Below, in pieces: positions 7,337 to 14,495 of a DNA stretch of 32,574 bases; the stretch's first letter is position 1; the number at the start of each line of letters is the position of its first letter. The stretch comes from Clostridiales bacterium (GTDB lineage Bacteria > Bacillota > Clostridia > Christensenellales > Borkfalkiaceae), in the NCBI GenBank assembly GCA_022781715.1, contig JALETB010000085.1:1-32574 (forward strand), read 5' to 3'. Under the pieces are notes generated by a model, which worked only from the letters and a program-made list of their open reading frames with translations, was not told the origin of the DNA and ran no database searches. Position numbers and translations under genes: made by a program.

Positions 7337-8654
7337 TTGCTTTTTTCCTTTTAGAATTTATAGTAATAATATACACCATATTCAAAAGAACCGCAACAAA
7401 ATAACAAAGGATATCCGAATATAATGTTCCGAAAACGTTCAGATCGGGATTTTTCAGAAGGGGAATTTCCGTCGTCGCCTTAACGGCAAAGCCGACGAAC
7501 AGGCAAATCGCAGGCGAATAGGGCTTGTTTTTTGCAACGAGAATCGAGGTTTGCGTCTGAATGAGAGAAAGAAAGACCACGTTGACCGCCGCAAACGAAA
7601 TGAGTTTTTTCAAAACAATCTTGTTTTCCGCGGACAATCTCGGGAAAAGAACTTTAACTACCGCGCCCGGGAACAACGCGAGAAAAGCGAATGCTAGCGC
7701 AGAAAGGAAAAGCGTGTACGTTATCGCCTGCAAAACGAATGTGTCGGAGGCGGCGTAATCTTTTTCGGCTTCCGCGCGCGAAACGCCGGGCAAAACGCTC
7801 GCCGCGATTCCGTAACAAACGGCGACCGGCATACCTATGACGGACTCCACGCTTCCCGAATATAAACCGTAAAGGTCGGTTGCGTTTTTTGCGTATTTAT
7901 TCAGCACGTTCAGAACCACGAAACTATCGAAAAACTTCGTCATAGGCAAGATAATAGATATTAAAGCAGTCGGCAAAAGAAGCCCTATAAGTCGATTAAT
8001 CGTGAATTTTTGATTTAAACGGCATAGTTTTGCACGGCGTATTCCGGTCGTTTTATAAACGGATATCAGATAAATCATCGCAATAAATTCGCTTACGGAA
8101 ACGGCAAGGCATGCGAAAAATGCGCCCTCGGCGGGCGTTGAACCGAATAAAAAACACAGAGAAAGCCCCGCCGCGATTTTAACGATTTGTTCCGCAATCT
8201 GCGACGAAGCAGTCGGTTTCATGTCGTTTCCGCCCTGAAAATATCCCCTCAGGCACGAAATCACGCTCACAAAAACAAGCGACGGAGCAAGTGCGATATA
8301 AGAAAGCCGCGCGCCGGAATTGCCTTGCATGGCGGAAAGTTTTTCTGAGAAGAAAGTCATCACGCCCCATCCGAGAACGCCCGCCGGCACGATGAGCCGA
8401 AGCGAAATTTTTAAAACGGCTTCCGCGTTTTCGCCCGAAGAAATAATTTTCGTTATGGCAGACGTCGCCGCCGTTCCGCAGAACGTCATCAGAATGAGAT
8501 ACGTCGGGAAAGCCGTCTGATAAATTCCCAGACCTTCGGCTTTGAGAACGTTGTTGAGCGGTATCCGATAAAGCGCGCCGAGAAGTTTCACGATAAGCCC
8601 GCTCGAAGCGACGAGCAGCGCGTTTCTCAGAATAACGTTGTTTCTTTTCGCCAT
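7254..8654 (-). CDS. YabM/SpoVB/MurJ-family lipid flippase-like transporter
   Basis: A polytopic membrane protein of 466 residues with about 12-14 hydrophobic segments, belonging to the MOP (polysaccharide transporter, MurJ/SpoVB) superfamily. It probably flips a lipid-linked sugar precursor across the membrane. It begins MAKRNNVILRNALLVASSGL, with the family's early GALYRIPLNNVL segment. The start at 8654 shares one base with the spoVT stop (TGATG), a typical coupled junction; an upstream open extension in the same frame lies inside spoVT and is rejected. The 3' end runs 83 bp into mazG and adds a polar tail after the last membrane helix. The spoVT-yabM-yabN order identifies it as the yabM counterpart. 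Its substrate cannot be told from the sequence. Confidence 0.85.
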   Translation of the reverse strand: MAKRNNVILRNALLVASSGLIVKLLGALYRIPLNNVLKAEGLGIYQTAFPTYLILMTFCGTAATSAITKIISSGENAEAVLKISLRLIVPAGVLGWGVMTFFSEKLSAMQGNSGARLSYIALAPSLVFVSVISCLRGYFQGGNDMKPTASSQIAEQIVKIAAGLSLCFLFGSTPAEGAFFACLAVSVSEFIAMIYLISVYKTTGIRRAKLCRLNQKFTINRLIGLLLPTALISIILPMTKFFDSFVVLNVLNKYAKNATDLYGLYSGSVESVIGMPVAVCYGIAASVLPGVSRAEAEKDYAASDTFVLQAITYTLFLSALAFAFLALFPGAVVKVLFPRLSAENKIVLKKLISFAAVNVVFLSLIQTQTSILVAKNKPYSPAICLFVGFAVKATTEIPLLKNPDLNVFGTLYSDILCYFVAVLLNMVYIITINSKRKKANEDLSCGGGRTAGRLVAQSLGTCEKNR

Positions 8655-9196
8655 CAGAAGTGTGCCGCAATGAATTCCGCCGTCAGCATCGCAAGGCTCA
8701 CGTCGGACGACGTTATGGGGTTGTCTTTCGATTTGTCGGCAAGAATAATCGCCCCGATCACTTCGTCGCCGGTCGTCACGGGCATGAAGAGTTGATTTGC
8801 GAAATTTAATCTGTCGCCGGGAAGAATTTCTATCGGCGCGCCGCCTTCCGAACGGTTCACGACGAGTGTTTTCTTTCGTTTTAAAAGTTCTTCCACGGCT
8901 TTTGTTATCTTGTTGCCTACGAGGTCTTTCGCAAGTGATTCGGACGAGGCGAGATATGTGTTCTCGTCGCACACGATAACCGAGTGACCGGTGCATTTTT
9001 CAAGGCTCTCCGCGGCGCAGTCGAGCGAGCCGCCGAGCGTTTTCACCGGCGAATATTTCTTGATTACGAGCGCATTTTTTTCGGTGTAAATTTCAACGGG
9101 ATCGCCCTCGTTCATTTTCAGTGTTTTTCTTATTTCCTTCGGAATAACGACTCTTCCGAGAACGTCTATTCTTCTCACGATACCTGTGTCTTTCAT
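8654..9196 (-). CDS. spoVT: Stage V sporulation regulator SpoVT
   Basis: AbrB-family transcription factor of 180 residues, close to the 178 of Bacillus SpoVT, which tunes sigma-G-dependent genes in the forespore. The N-terminal swapped-hairpin DNA-binding domain reads TGIVRRIDVLGRVVIPKEIR, followed by KTLKMNEGDPVEIY. The C-terminal part (about 55-180) is the GAF-like sensor domain with FMPVTTGDEVIGAIIL. The ATG at 9196 is chosen because AAGGAG precedes it and the alignment to AbrB proteins begins there; an upstream ATG at 9277 has no support. It leads the operon with the flippase and mazG. A small GC hairpin with loop GCGA lies in the leader near 9212-9225. No clear sigma-A promoter was found, which fits a sporulation sigma factor. 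Confidence 0.92.
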   Translation of the reverse strand: MKDTGIVRRIDVLGRVVIPKEIRKTLKMNEGDPVEIYTEKNALVIKKYSPVKTLGGSLDCAAESLEKCTGHSVIVCDENTYLASSESLAKDLVGNKITKAVEELLKRKKTLVVNRSEGGAPIEILPGDRLNFANQLFMPVTTGDEVIGAIILADKSKDNPITSSDVSLAMLTAEFIAAHF

Positions 9197-9279
9197 AATT
9201 AACTCCTTTACGCCCGCTCGCGCGGGTTTTGAATATAGTGTTTGTAAAAGAGCCTGAAATATGTAAAAAACAAGCAATT

Positions 9280-9316
9280 AAAAAGCCCGGATCGGCATTT
9301 TAGCGGCGATTCGGGC
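9280..9316 (-). terminator. Rho-independent terminator after the spermidine-synthase-like gene
   Basis: On the minus strand GCCCGAATCG (9307-9316) pairs with CGATCCGGGC (9285-9294), one G-T wobble, and runs into TTTTT (9280-9284). It lies about 20 bp past the stop codon at 9339 and separates that gene from spoVT. Confidence 0.85.
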
Positions 9317-9338
9317 GACAATGAAATTTTCAATTAAA

Positions 9339-10973
9339 TCAAAAACTGTTCAAAAGACCTTTCAGACCTTCTTTTTTAAATATTTCCTTATAATAAGAAA
9401 GTTCGTCCGAAATCATCTGATCGACGACTTTCATTCCGAGGAGTTCAACGGGCGCTTTGTCGTCGGTGAGAATATATTTTCCGGTCGGGGAATATTTTTC
9501 ATAATTTGTTTTAACGCCGTACATTGCGGAGAAAAGCGAAGTGTCCCGCACCTTTGCGAGATTATCGTCGAAGACCGTTGTCATTTCGGCGTTATTCGAA
9601 GCGAACAGAATTCTGTTCGAGGAGTTTCTCACGTCAACCGTATAGACTTCGGAAAACACGGTCGAGATAGTGTCGGATAAATACTGGTTGATATTTCCTT
9701 CTCCGCCGCCGCGCATGTTCATGTTCACAACCATAACTCCGTCGGCTCTGAGGTGGTCTTTCACCAGAGTGAAGAATTCTTCGGACGACATCTGAAAGGG
9801 AATCGTTATGTCCTGATAAGCGTCGACCATAATCACGTCGTAGGTGTTTTTCACCGCGTTGAGATACGCCCTTCCGTCGTAAGTCGTAACCTTAACGTCG
9901 TCTGAAGCGTTGAAATATTTTTTCGAAAGAGCGGTAATTTTTCCGTCGATTTCCACGCCCTCTATCGTCGGGTTTTTATCGGCGAAATACTTTTTGCACT
10001 GCGTGGCGTAAGTTCCCGTTCCCATTCCGAGGATAAGAATATCTGAGGAATCTTTGTTATAAATATCCGCCATAAGCGGCGCAGCCATCGCATAGTCGTA
10101 ATACATTCCTGTGAGCGATTCGTTCTTAACGTAAACCGACTGAACGCCGAAAAGCACGTTCGTGGAAAGGTAAATTTGTTTGTCGTCTTCATAAACCTGA
10201 AGATAATTGTAAACCGATTCGCCTTCATAGGTCAGGTTGTTCTCCCAGAAAGCAAAACTTCCGCTGTGGCCGAAAACGCAACATAAGATGAAAATGAGAA
10301 CGGCGACGGGGAGTTTTTTGATTTTTTTCCAGTTGACTTTCGATACGATGAAATATACCGCGGAAAGAGCGAGAAGAATTCCCGCAAAGATAAGGAAAGT
10401 CACCGAAGTTCCCACGGCGGGGATAGAAACGAACGTCGGCACGAAAGTACCTATAATGCTGCCGATGGTGTTTGACGCGTTCAGAAACCCAACGGTCTTT
10501 CCGTTGTCGTCGAGCGAATCGGTGGAGTATTTAACGAGGCAGGGCGTAACCGTGCCGAGCAAAAACAGCGGAAAAACGAAGATTATCATACACGCCGCAA
10601 ACGCCGCGACGACGAGGAAGTTCGTGCTTACCGTCAGAATAAGGATGCCCGAAATGCCGAGAATGATATATTTCCCGACGACGGGAATAAGCGCAATCCA
10701 TACCGCGGCGATGATTATTCTGCCGTAAAGTTTGTCGGGGTTCGGGTTTTTATCGGCGGCTTTGCCTCCGTAAATGTTGCCGAGAGCCATCGCGATCATT
10801 ATCGTGCCGATGATTATCGTCCAAACGATCTGCGACGAACTGAAATAAGGCGCGAGAAGTCTGCTTGCGCCGAGTTCCACCGCCATGACCGACATTCCCG
10901 AGAAGAATTCGGTGAGATACATAAATATTTTGTTTTTCAGTATAGGTCTGTCCATTTTTATAGGTCTGTCCAT
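9339..10973 (-). CDS. Membrane-anchored spermidine-synthase-like protein (MFS-like and SpeE domain fusion)
   Basis: A 544-residue protein. About residues 15-235 are a bundle of some seven hydrophobic helices like those of fused MFS/spermidine synthase proteins, with VELGASRLLAPYFSSS at the first helix. The rest is a Rossmann-type aminopropyl or methyltransferase domain: ILILGMGTGTYA is the nucleotide-binding loop, GVEID the acidic strand end, and DVIMVDAYQ the catalytic-strand region. True spermidine synthase activity is not assured, as several integral membrane relatives have unknown substrates. An 18-bp duplication gives the start MDRPIKMDRPI; either ATG (10973 or 10955) could be used, and neither has a good ribosome binding site. 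A consensus promoter lies 33-61 bp upstream and a terminator follows, so it is monocistronic. Confidence 0.82.
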   Translation of the reverse strand: MDRPIKMDRPILKNKIFMYLTEFFSGMSVMAVELGASRLLAPYFSSSQIVWTIIIGTIMIAMALGNIYGGKAADKNPNPDKLYGRIIIAAVWIALIPVVGKYIILGISGILILTVSTNFLVVAAFAACMIIFVFPLFLLGTVTPCLVKYSTDSLDDNGKTVGFLNASNTIGSIIGTFVPTFVSIPAVGTSVTFLIFAGILLALSAVYFIVSKVNWKKIKKLPVAVLIFILCCVFGHSGSFAFWENNLTYEGESVYNYLQVYEDDKQIYLSTNVLFGVQSVYVKNESLTGMYYDYAMAAPLMADIYNKDSSDILILGMGTGTYATQCKKYFADKNPTIEGVEIDGKITALSKKYFNASDDVKVTTYDGRAYLNAVKNTYDVIMVDAYQDITIPFQMSSEEFFTLVKDHLRADGVMVVNMNMRGGGEGNINQYLSDTISTVFSEVYTVDVRNSSNRILFASNNAEMTTVFDDNLAKVRDTSLFSAMYGVKTNYEKYSPTGKYILTDDKAPVELLGMKVVDQMISDELSYYKEIFKKEGLKGLLNSF

Positions 10974-11005
10974 TTTTTAATCGCCCGTTCTTTTTTAACG
11001 AAAAA

Positions 11006-11034
11006 ATTATATCACTTTCGTAAGGTAATGTCAA
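11006..11034 (-). promoter_or_regulatory. Consensus sigma-A promoter for the spermidine-synthase-like gene
   Basis: On the minus strand TTGACA (11029-11034), a 17-bp spacer and TATAAT (11006-11011) match both consensus hexamers exactly. The expected start near 10999 leaves a leader of roughly 25 nt before the first ATG. Confidence 0.85.
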
Positions 11035-11055
11035 ACGGGATTTTTAAAAAACGTA

Positions 11056-11117
11056 TTGATATAATCGGATTTATATCATATAATAATTGACATAATCGGA
11101 TTTATATCATATAATAT
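11056..11117 (+). promoter_or_regulatory. Tandemly duplicated promoter with palindromic spacers
   Basis: Two 31-bp direct repeats (11056-11086 and 11087-11117) differ at only two positions. Each is a full promoter: TTGATA, 17 bp, TATAAT (11079-11084) in the first, and TTGACA (11087-11092), 17 bp, TATAAT (11110-11115) in the second. Each spacer region contains a palindrome, GATATAA and TTATATC around TCGGAT, which overlaps both hexamers and could be a repressor site. Expected transcription from the second copy starts about 33 nt before the ATG at 11155. Confidence 0.85.
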
Positions 11118-11154
11118 CTGTATAAATAGTTGCAATTCGGAGCAAAACAACGGT

Positions 11155-11478
11155 ATGAAGAAAACATTGTTTATAATAGGTACGATTCTTTTCGCTCTGT
11201 CCGTCCTTGCGTTTTCGTTCGGAACGTATTTGTTGTTCGTTTCAACCCACGCGGAAACGACGGGCGAGGCTATCGCCGCCGTAGTTCTGATACCGCTTGC
11301 GGTAATCGCTTATTCCGTTCAGGCGGCACTTTGCGTCGGAACGGAAATAACCTTGTGGATAAATTTCAAAAAAGGCGGCGCTTGCAGAATAGCAAGTATG
11401 GTAATTGCAATAATCTGCCTCGCGCTGATTGTGGCAAGCGTTTCGTATTTTTCTTATTTAATGATAATCAGCAACTGA
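11155..11478 (+). CDS. Small integral membrane protein, unknown family
   Basis: A 107-residue hydrophobic protein I do not recognise. It has three strong membrane segments, about residues 4-28, 40-70 (long, perhaps with a bend) and 80-104, and very short loops. The sequence begins MKKTLFIIGTILFALSVLAF. There is no catalytic motif and no cleavable signal peptide with a clear site. It is preceded by two tandem near-perfect promoters and followed by its own terminator, so it is a monocistronic and potentially highly expressed gene. GGAG lies about 12 nt before the ATG, a rather long spacing. Function unknown. Confidence 0.7.
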   Translation: MKKTLFIIGTILFALSVLAFSFGTYLLFVSTHAETTGEAIAAVVLIPLAVIAYSVQAALCVGTEITLWINFKKGGACRIASMVIAIICLALIVASVSYFSYLMIISN

Positions 11479-11527
11479 GCGATGAAATTTATCGGGAGCT
11501 TTGCGATGAAATATATCGAGAGTCTTT
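11479..11527. repeat. Imperfect 24-bp tandem repeat
   Basis: GCGATGAAATTTATCGGGAG (start of copy one, 11479-11502) recurs as GCGATGAAATATATCGAGAG (11503-11527). Each copy can fold a small CGAT/ATCG hairpin. It starts directly after the stop codon of the membrane protein gene and overlaps the terminator start. It may be a fragment of a dispersed genomic repeat. Confidence 0.6.
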
Positions 11528-11554
11528 CGGGTTAAATTCCCGAAGGGCTTTTTT
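11524..11554 (+). terminator. Rho-independent terminator after the small membrane protein gene
   Basis: CTTTCGGG (11524-11531) pairs with CCCGAAGG (11539-11546), including one wobble, followed by GC and six T (11549-11554). It ends the short transcript from the tandem promoters before murI. Confidence 0.85.
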
Positions 11555-11610
11555 GTTGCATTTTTTTCCTTTTCAAGCATAGATTATATGGATACCATGC
11601 GGAGTTTGAA

Positions 11611-12315
11611 ATGGATAACAGATGCGTTGTTTTTTACGATAGCGGAGCGGGCGGGTTAAGACTTTTCGAAAAAACGAGAAAAGCGTTTCCGTTCGAAAAT
11701 TACGTTTATTTCGCCGACGAAAAGTATATGCCGTTCGGCGACAAGAGCAAAGAGGAGTTGTTGAAAATTTTCGACGAAGCCGAAAAAAAGATTTTATCTT
11801 TCTGCCCCAAACTTCTCGTCGTCGCCTGCAATACGATGTCCTGCGCGCTCGCCGAAGAAGAGAGGAGTTTCCCCTTTAAAACGATTTTCGTAACCCCTTT
11901 TGTCCCCGGAAGCGAAAAAACGAACAAAAGTTCGGGTTTGCATGAAAGGGGCGGAAAGTGGTTACTTCTGACCACCCCCGCCACCGCGAAATCGGACTAT
12001 GTGAAACGGTTGATAAGTGATGACAAAAACGTCGATTTGCTTCCGCAAAAGGATCTTGCCGAGAGGGTGGAAAAGTGGAGAAAAGGCGGAAAAAAGCCAG
12101 ATATTTCCTTAGATTTTAAAAATTATAAAAAAAATTACGATTACGTTTTTCTCGGCTGCACGCACTACGGATTTTTGAAAAACGATTTCAAAAAAATCTT
12201 CCCGAAATCGAAAATCGTCAGCGGAGAAGAGCGTGCTTTCAGATCGGTGCGTACTTTTTTGAACACTTTTGACAATGGTGTTCCCGGCGGAAATGTGTAT
12301 TTTGCAAAATCTTAG
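11611..12315 (+). CDS. murI: Glutamate racemase
   Basis: Converts L-glutamate to D-glutamate for the peptidoglycan stem peptide. All family motifs are present: YDSGAGGL (9-16), YFADEKYMPFGDKS near residue 33 (family Y-x-P-Y-G), VACNTMSC near residue 71 with the first catalytic cysteine, and LGCTHYGFL near residue 184 with the second. At 234 residues it is shorter than the usual 260-270, with a compact region between the two cysteine motifs, so it is a divergent member. GGAG precedes the ATG. It lies alone on the plus strand just before the dcw promoter, a sensible place for a cell-wall precursor gene. No clear terminator follows; 12316-12419 is AT-rich with no other feature seen. Confidence 0.88.
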   Translation: MDNRCVVFYDSGAGGLRLFEKTRKAFPFENYVYFADEKYMPFGDKSKEELLKIFDEAEKKILSFCPKLLVVACNTMSCALAEEERSFPFKTIFVTPFVPGSEKTNKSSGLHERGGKWLLLTTPATAKSDYVKRLISDDKNVDLLPQKDLAERVEKWRKGGKKPDISLDFKNYKKNYDYVFLGCTHYGFLKNDFKKIFPKSKIVSGEERAFRSVRTFLNTFDNGVPGGNVYFAKS

Positions 12316-12419
12316 AAAAAATCTTAAAATTTTGAAAAAAACTTGCGTTGAAAAACATGCGAATTTTTTCTTTTTGTGATAAAAATTTTACGTGAAACAT
12401 TATTTTTTTTAAAAAGTGG

Positions 12420-12448
12420 TTGACAGTGTTCAAAACGGGGTGTATAAT
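12420..12448 (+). promoter_or_regulatory. Consensus promoter of the dcw cluster
   Basis: TTGACA (12420-12425), a 17-bp spacer and TATAAT (12443-12448) match the sigma-A consensus exactly. The predicted transcript starts near 12455, giving a leader of about 57 nt before mraZ. It is the only strong promoter found ahead of the mraZ-to-ftsZ genes. Confidence 0.88.
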
Positions 12449-12511
12449 TATGCTATAAATCAACGGTGGGGCATTTCTACCCTTGAGCGGAGTAAAAAGA
12501 GGAGTCAACGG

Positions 12512-12937
12512 ATGTTTTCGGGAGAGATTGCGCATCAACTCGATGAAAAAAAGAGAATACGTATTCCGGCGAAATTTAAAATCGATCCGAACGAATTTTT
12601 GCTCAGCAAGGGGGTCAACCACTGTATTTACGTTACGCCTAAGGACGTTGTGGAAACCAAAGCGAGCGAGTATAAATCCAGAATTTCGGAATTCGATCGC
12701 GAAGGTCAGTTCGCAATTTCCGCTTATATGGCAAGTTTTAGGCCGATCACGATGGATCAGCACGGCAGAGTTTCTCTTCCGCCCGATCTTATCGAATACG
12801 CCGGCATCAAGAAAAACGTCGTCACGATAGGCAGTTTCGACAGGCTGGAAATCTGGGGAGAAGAAACCAGAGCCGATCTGTTCAAAGAGAAGTCTTTCGA
12901 CGATTATATCAATATTCTTGCCGAGAGGATCAAGTAA
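12512..12937 (+). CDS. mraZ: Transcriptional regulator MraZ
   Basis: AbrB-like DNA-binding protein of 141 residues that opens dcw clusters and in other bacteria controls its own operon. The duplicated fold is visible: MFSGEIAHQLDEKKRIRIPA at the N-terminus and ITMDQHGRVSLPPDL near residue 85, each with the D-x-x-x-R motif. The ATG at 12512 has GAGGAG at good spacing; a longer open frame from 12416 would start upstream of the promoter -10 box and is rejected. The stop codon directly abuts the rsmH start. Only one GTGGG-like motif (12466-12470) is seen near the promoter, so autoregulation cannot be shown here. Confidence 0.95.
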   Translation: MFSGEIAHQLDEKKRIRIPAKFKIDPNEFLLSKGVNHCIYVTPKDVVETKASEYKSRISEFDREGQFAISAYMASFRPITMDQHGRVSLPPDLIEYAGIKKNVVTIGSFDRLEIWGEETRADLFKEKSFDDYINILAERIK

Positions 12938-13870
12938 ATGGAATTCCGTCACGTTCCGGTAATGCTCGAAGAGTGTATGGACGGGCTGGCTCTGAAAACC
13001 GACGGCGTTTATTTCGACGGTACGTTAGGCGGGGCGGGGCATTCCTCGGAGATTCTTAAAAGGACAAGCCCCGGCGGGAAACTTATCGCCACAGACCTCG
13101 ACCCCGAAGCGTTAGCGAATGCGAAAGAGAGGCTCGCTCCCTATAACGGAAGATTTCAACTCTTTCATTCCAACTTCAAAAATTTTTCCGAAGTGCTGAA
13201 AGAGGCGAACGTCGATAAAATAGACGGAGCAATTCTCGACCTTGGTGTGAGCAGTTATCAACTCGACAACAGAGAACGCGGTTTTTCCTATATGGGCGAC
13301 GCGAGGCTCGATATGCGGATGAACAGAGAAAATCCCAAGTCTGCATGGGAAGTCGTCAATCGTTACGACAAAGCGAAACTCGCTTATATTTTTTCCGTTT
13401 ACGGCGAAGAGAAATTTGCCGACAACATCGCGAAGAATATCTGCGAAGAGCGCAAAATCAAACCGATAGACACCACGAAAGAACTCGTCGACGTCATCGA
13501 CAAAAGCATACCTTACAAATTCAAGCAGAACGGACATCCGGCAAAGAAAGTTTTTCAGGCCGTGAGAATAGAGGTCAACGAAGAACTCGACGGATTGTCC
13601 GATTGCCTTAAAGACATAGTAAAATCGCTGAAAAAAGGCGGAAGGCTCGTCGTTATGACGTTCCATTCGCTCGAAGACAGAATAGTAAAGCAAACGTTCA
13701 AAGATCTGGAAACGGATTGCGTTTGCGACAAGCGTTTACCCGTTTGCGTGTGCGGAAAAAAGCGGGAAATAAAACAAATAAACAGAAAGCCGATAGAGGC
13801 GAGCGAACAAGAGAAAAAACTGAATCCGAGAGCGACTTGTGCAAAACTCAGGATAATAGAAAAAGTTTAA
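12938..13870 (+). CDS. rsmH: 16S rRNA (cytosine-1402-N4)-methyltransferase
   Basis: SAM-dependent enzyme (formerly MraW) that methylates N4 of C1402 in the 16S rRNA decoding centre. The 310-residue length is normal. The protein starts MEFRHVPVMLEECMDGL, has the SAM loop FDGTLGGAGHS (26-36), the family motif ILDLGVSSYQLD near residue 110, and MTFHSLEDRIVK near residue 240. Its ATG follows the mraZ stop with no gap, so the two are co-translated. The first half is conserved; a short cysteine-rich insert (CVCDKRLPVCVCGKK) near residue 260 is also common in Firmicutes. Confidence 0.96.
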   Translation: MEFRHVPVMLEECMDGLALKTDGVYFDGTLGGAGHSSEILKRTSPGGKLIATDLDPEALANAKERLAPYNGRFQLFHSNFKNFSEVLKEANVDKIDGAILDLGVSSYQLDNRERGFSYMGDARLDMRMNRENPKSAWEVVNRYDKAKLAYIFSVYGEEKFADNIAKNICEERKIKPIDTTKELVDVIDKSIPYKFKQNGHPAKKVFQAVRIEVNEELDGLSDCLKDIVKSLKKGGRLVVMTFHSLEDRIVKQTFKDLETDCVCDKRLPVCVCGKKREIKQINRKPIEASEQEKKLNPRATCAKLRIIEKV

Positions 13871-13916
13871 TTGTTCGCAACCTTGACATTAATAATAAAT
13901 TTTAGGGAGAATGAAT

Positions 13917-14432
13917 ATGTATAATAACGTAAAGACGAACGCTTTTGAGAAAGAGGACGCAAGAGAAAGACAATATGCAAAAGACGCTACCAATCTCGAC
14001 AAAATTCTCGGAATGCAGGACGCCGACGATACTAAAATTCTCGGAGAAAAAGTCAGAACTCCCTTAAAGGAAGTCGACGAGGATCTCATACCGTCGTCTA
14101 CCACGATGCAGTTCGAGTCCGACGAAGATAACGATATCTACGAAGAGGTTCGCCCGAAGAACGAAACCGATCTTCAGAAGAAGTATAAAATAAACACGAA
14201 AGGAAAAGTACTCATCGCCGTTTACGCGCTCGTAATCGCGACGATTCTTTCGCTTATCGTAATAAATTCCAGAATGCTCAGAAGTCTCGATAATTCCATC
14301 AGCGGATATACGGGGAAAATCACTGAACTCACCGAGCAGTATACTAACGTAAACGCCGAACTCGACTATGTAAAAAGCGATGAAGTGATCATCGAAAAAG
14401 CCGAGGCTATGGGTATGGTCAAATCCAGATAA
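13917..14432 (+). CDS. ftsL: FtsL-like bitopic division protein
   Basis: A 171-residue protein with a long acidic cytoplasmic N-terminus (about 1-90), one membrane helix (VLIAVYALVIATILSLIVI, about 97-115) and a short outer coiled coil (SISGYTGKITELTEQYTNVN). This is the FtsL/DivIC layout, and the position between rsmH and the class B PBP is that of ftsL. Sequence identity in this family is too low for direct recognition, so the name rests on topology and position. The second ATG (13917) is preferred because AGGGAG lies 7 nt before it, whereas the ATG at 13911 touches the ribosome binding site. The N-terminal tail is longer than usual and contains repeated D/E-rich segments. Confidence 0.75.
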   Translation: MYNNVKTNAFEKEDARERQYAKDATNLDKILGMQDADDTKILGEKVRTPLKEVDEDLIPSSTTMQFESDEDNDIYEEVRPKNETDLQKKYKINTKGKVLIAVYALVIATILSLIVINSRMLRSLDNSISGYTGKITELTEQYTNVNAELDYVKSDEVIIEKAEAMGMVKSR

Positions 14433-14495
14433 GCGGATAGGCTCATCACGTCTTCCGCGAGGGAGATAACGATTTATAAAAATTTCAGTCTTAAT

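Noticed and set aside
8655..8996. N-terminal extension of the flippase frame inside spoVT
   Set aside because: It overlaps the SpoVT coding region in another frame and is arginine-rich antisense-like sequence; the coupled TGATG junction gives the true start.
9197..9278. Sigma-G or sigma-A promoter for spoVT
   Set aside because: No pair of boxes with acceptable spacing could be identified with confidence on the minus strand.
12466..12480. MraZ operator repeats in the mraZ leader
   Set aside because: Only one GTGGG-like motif was found, while known MraZ operators have several regularly spaced copies.
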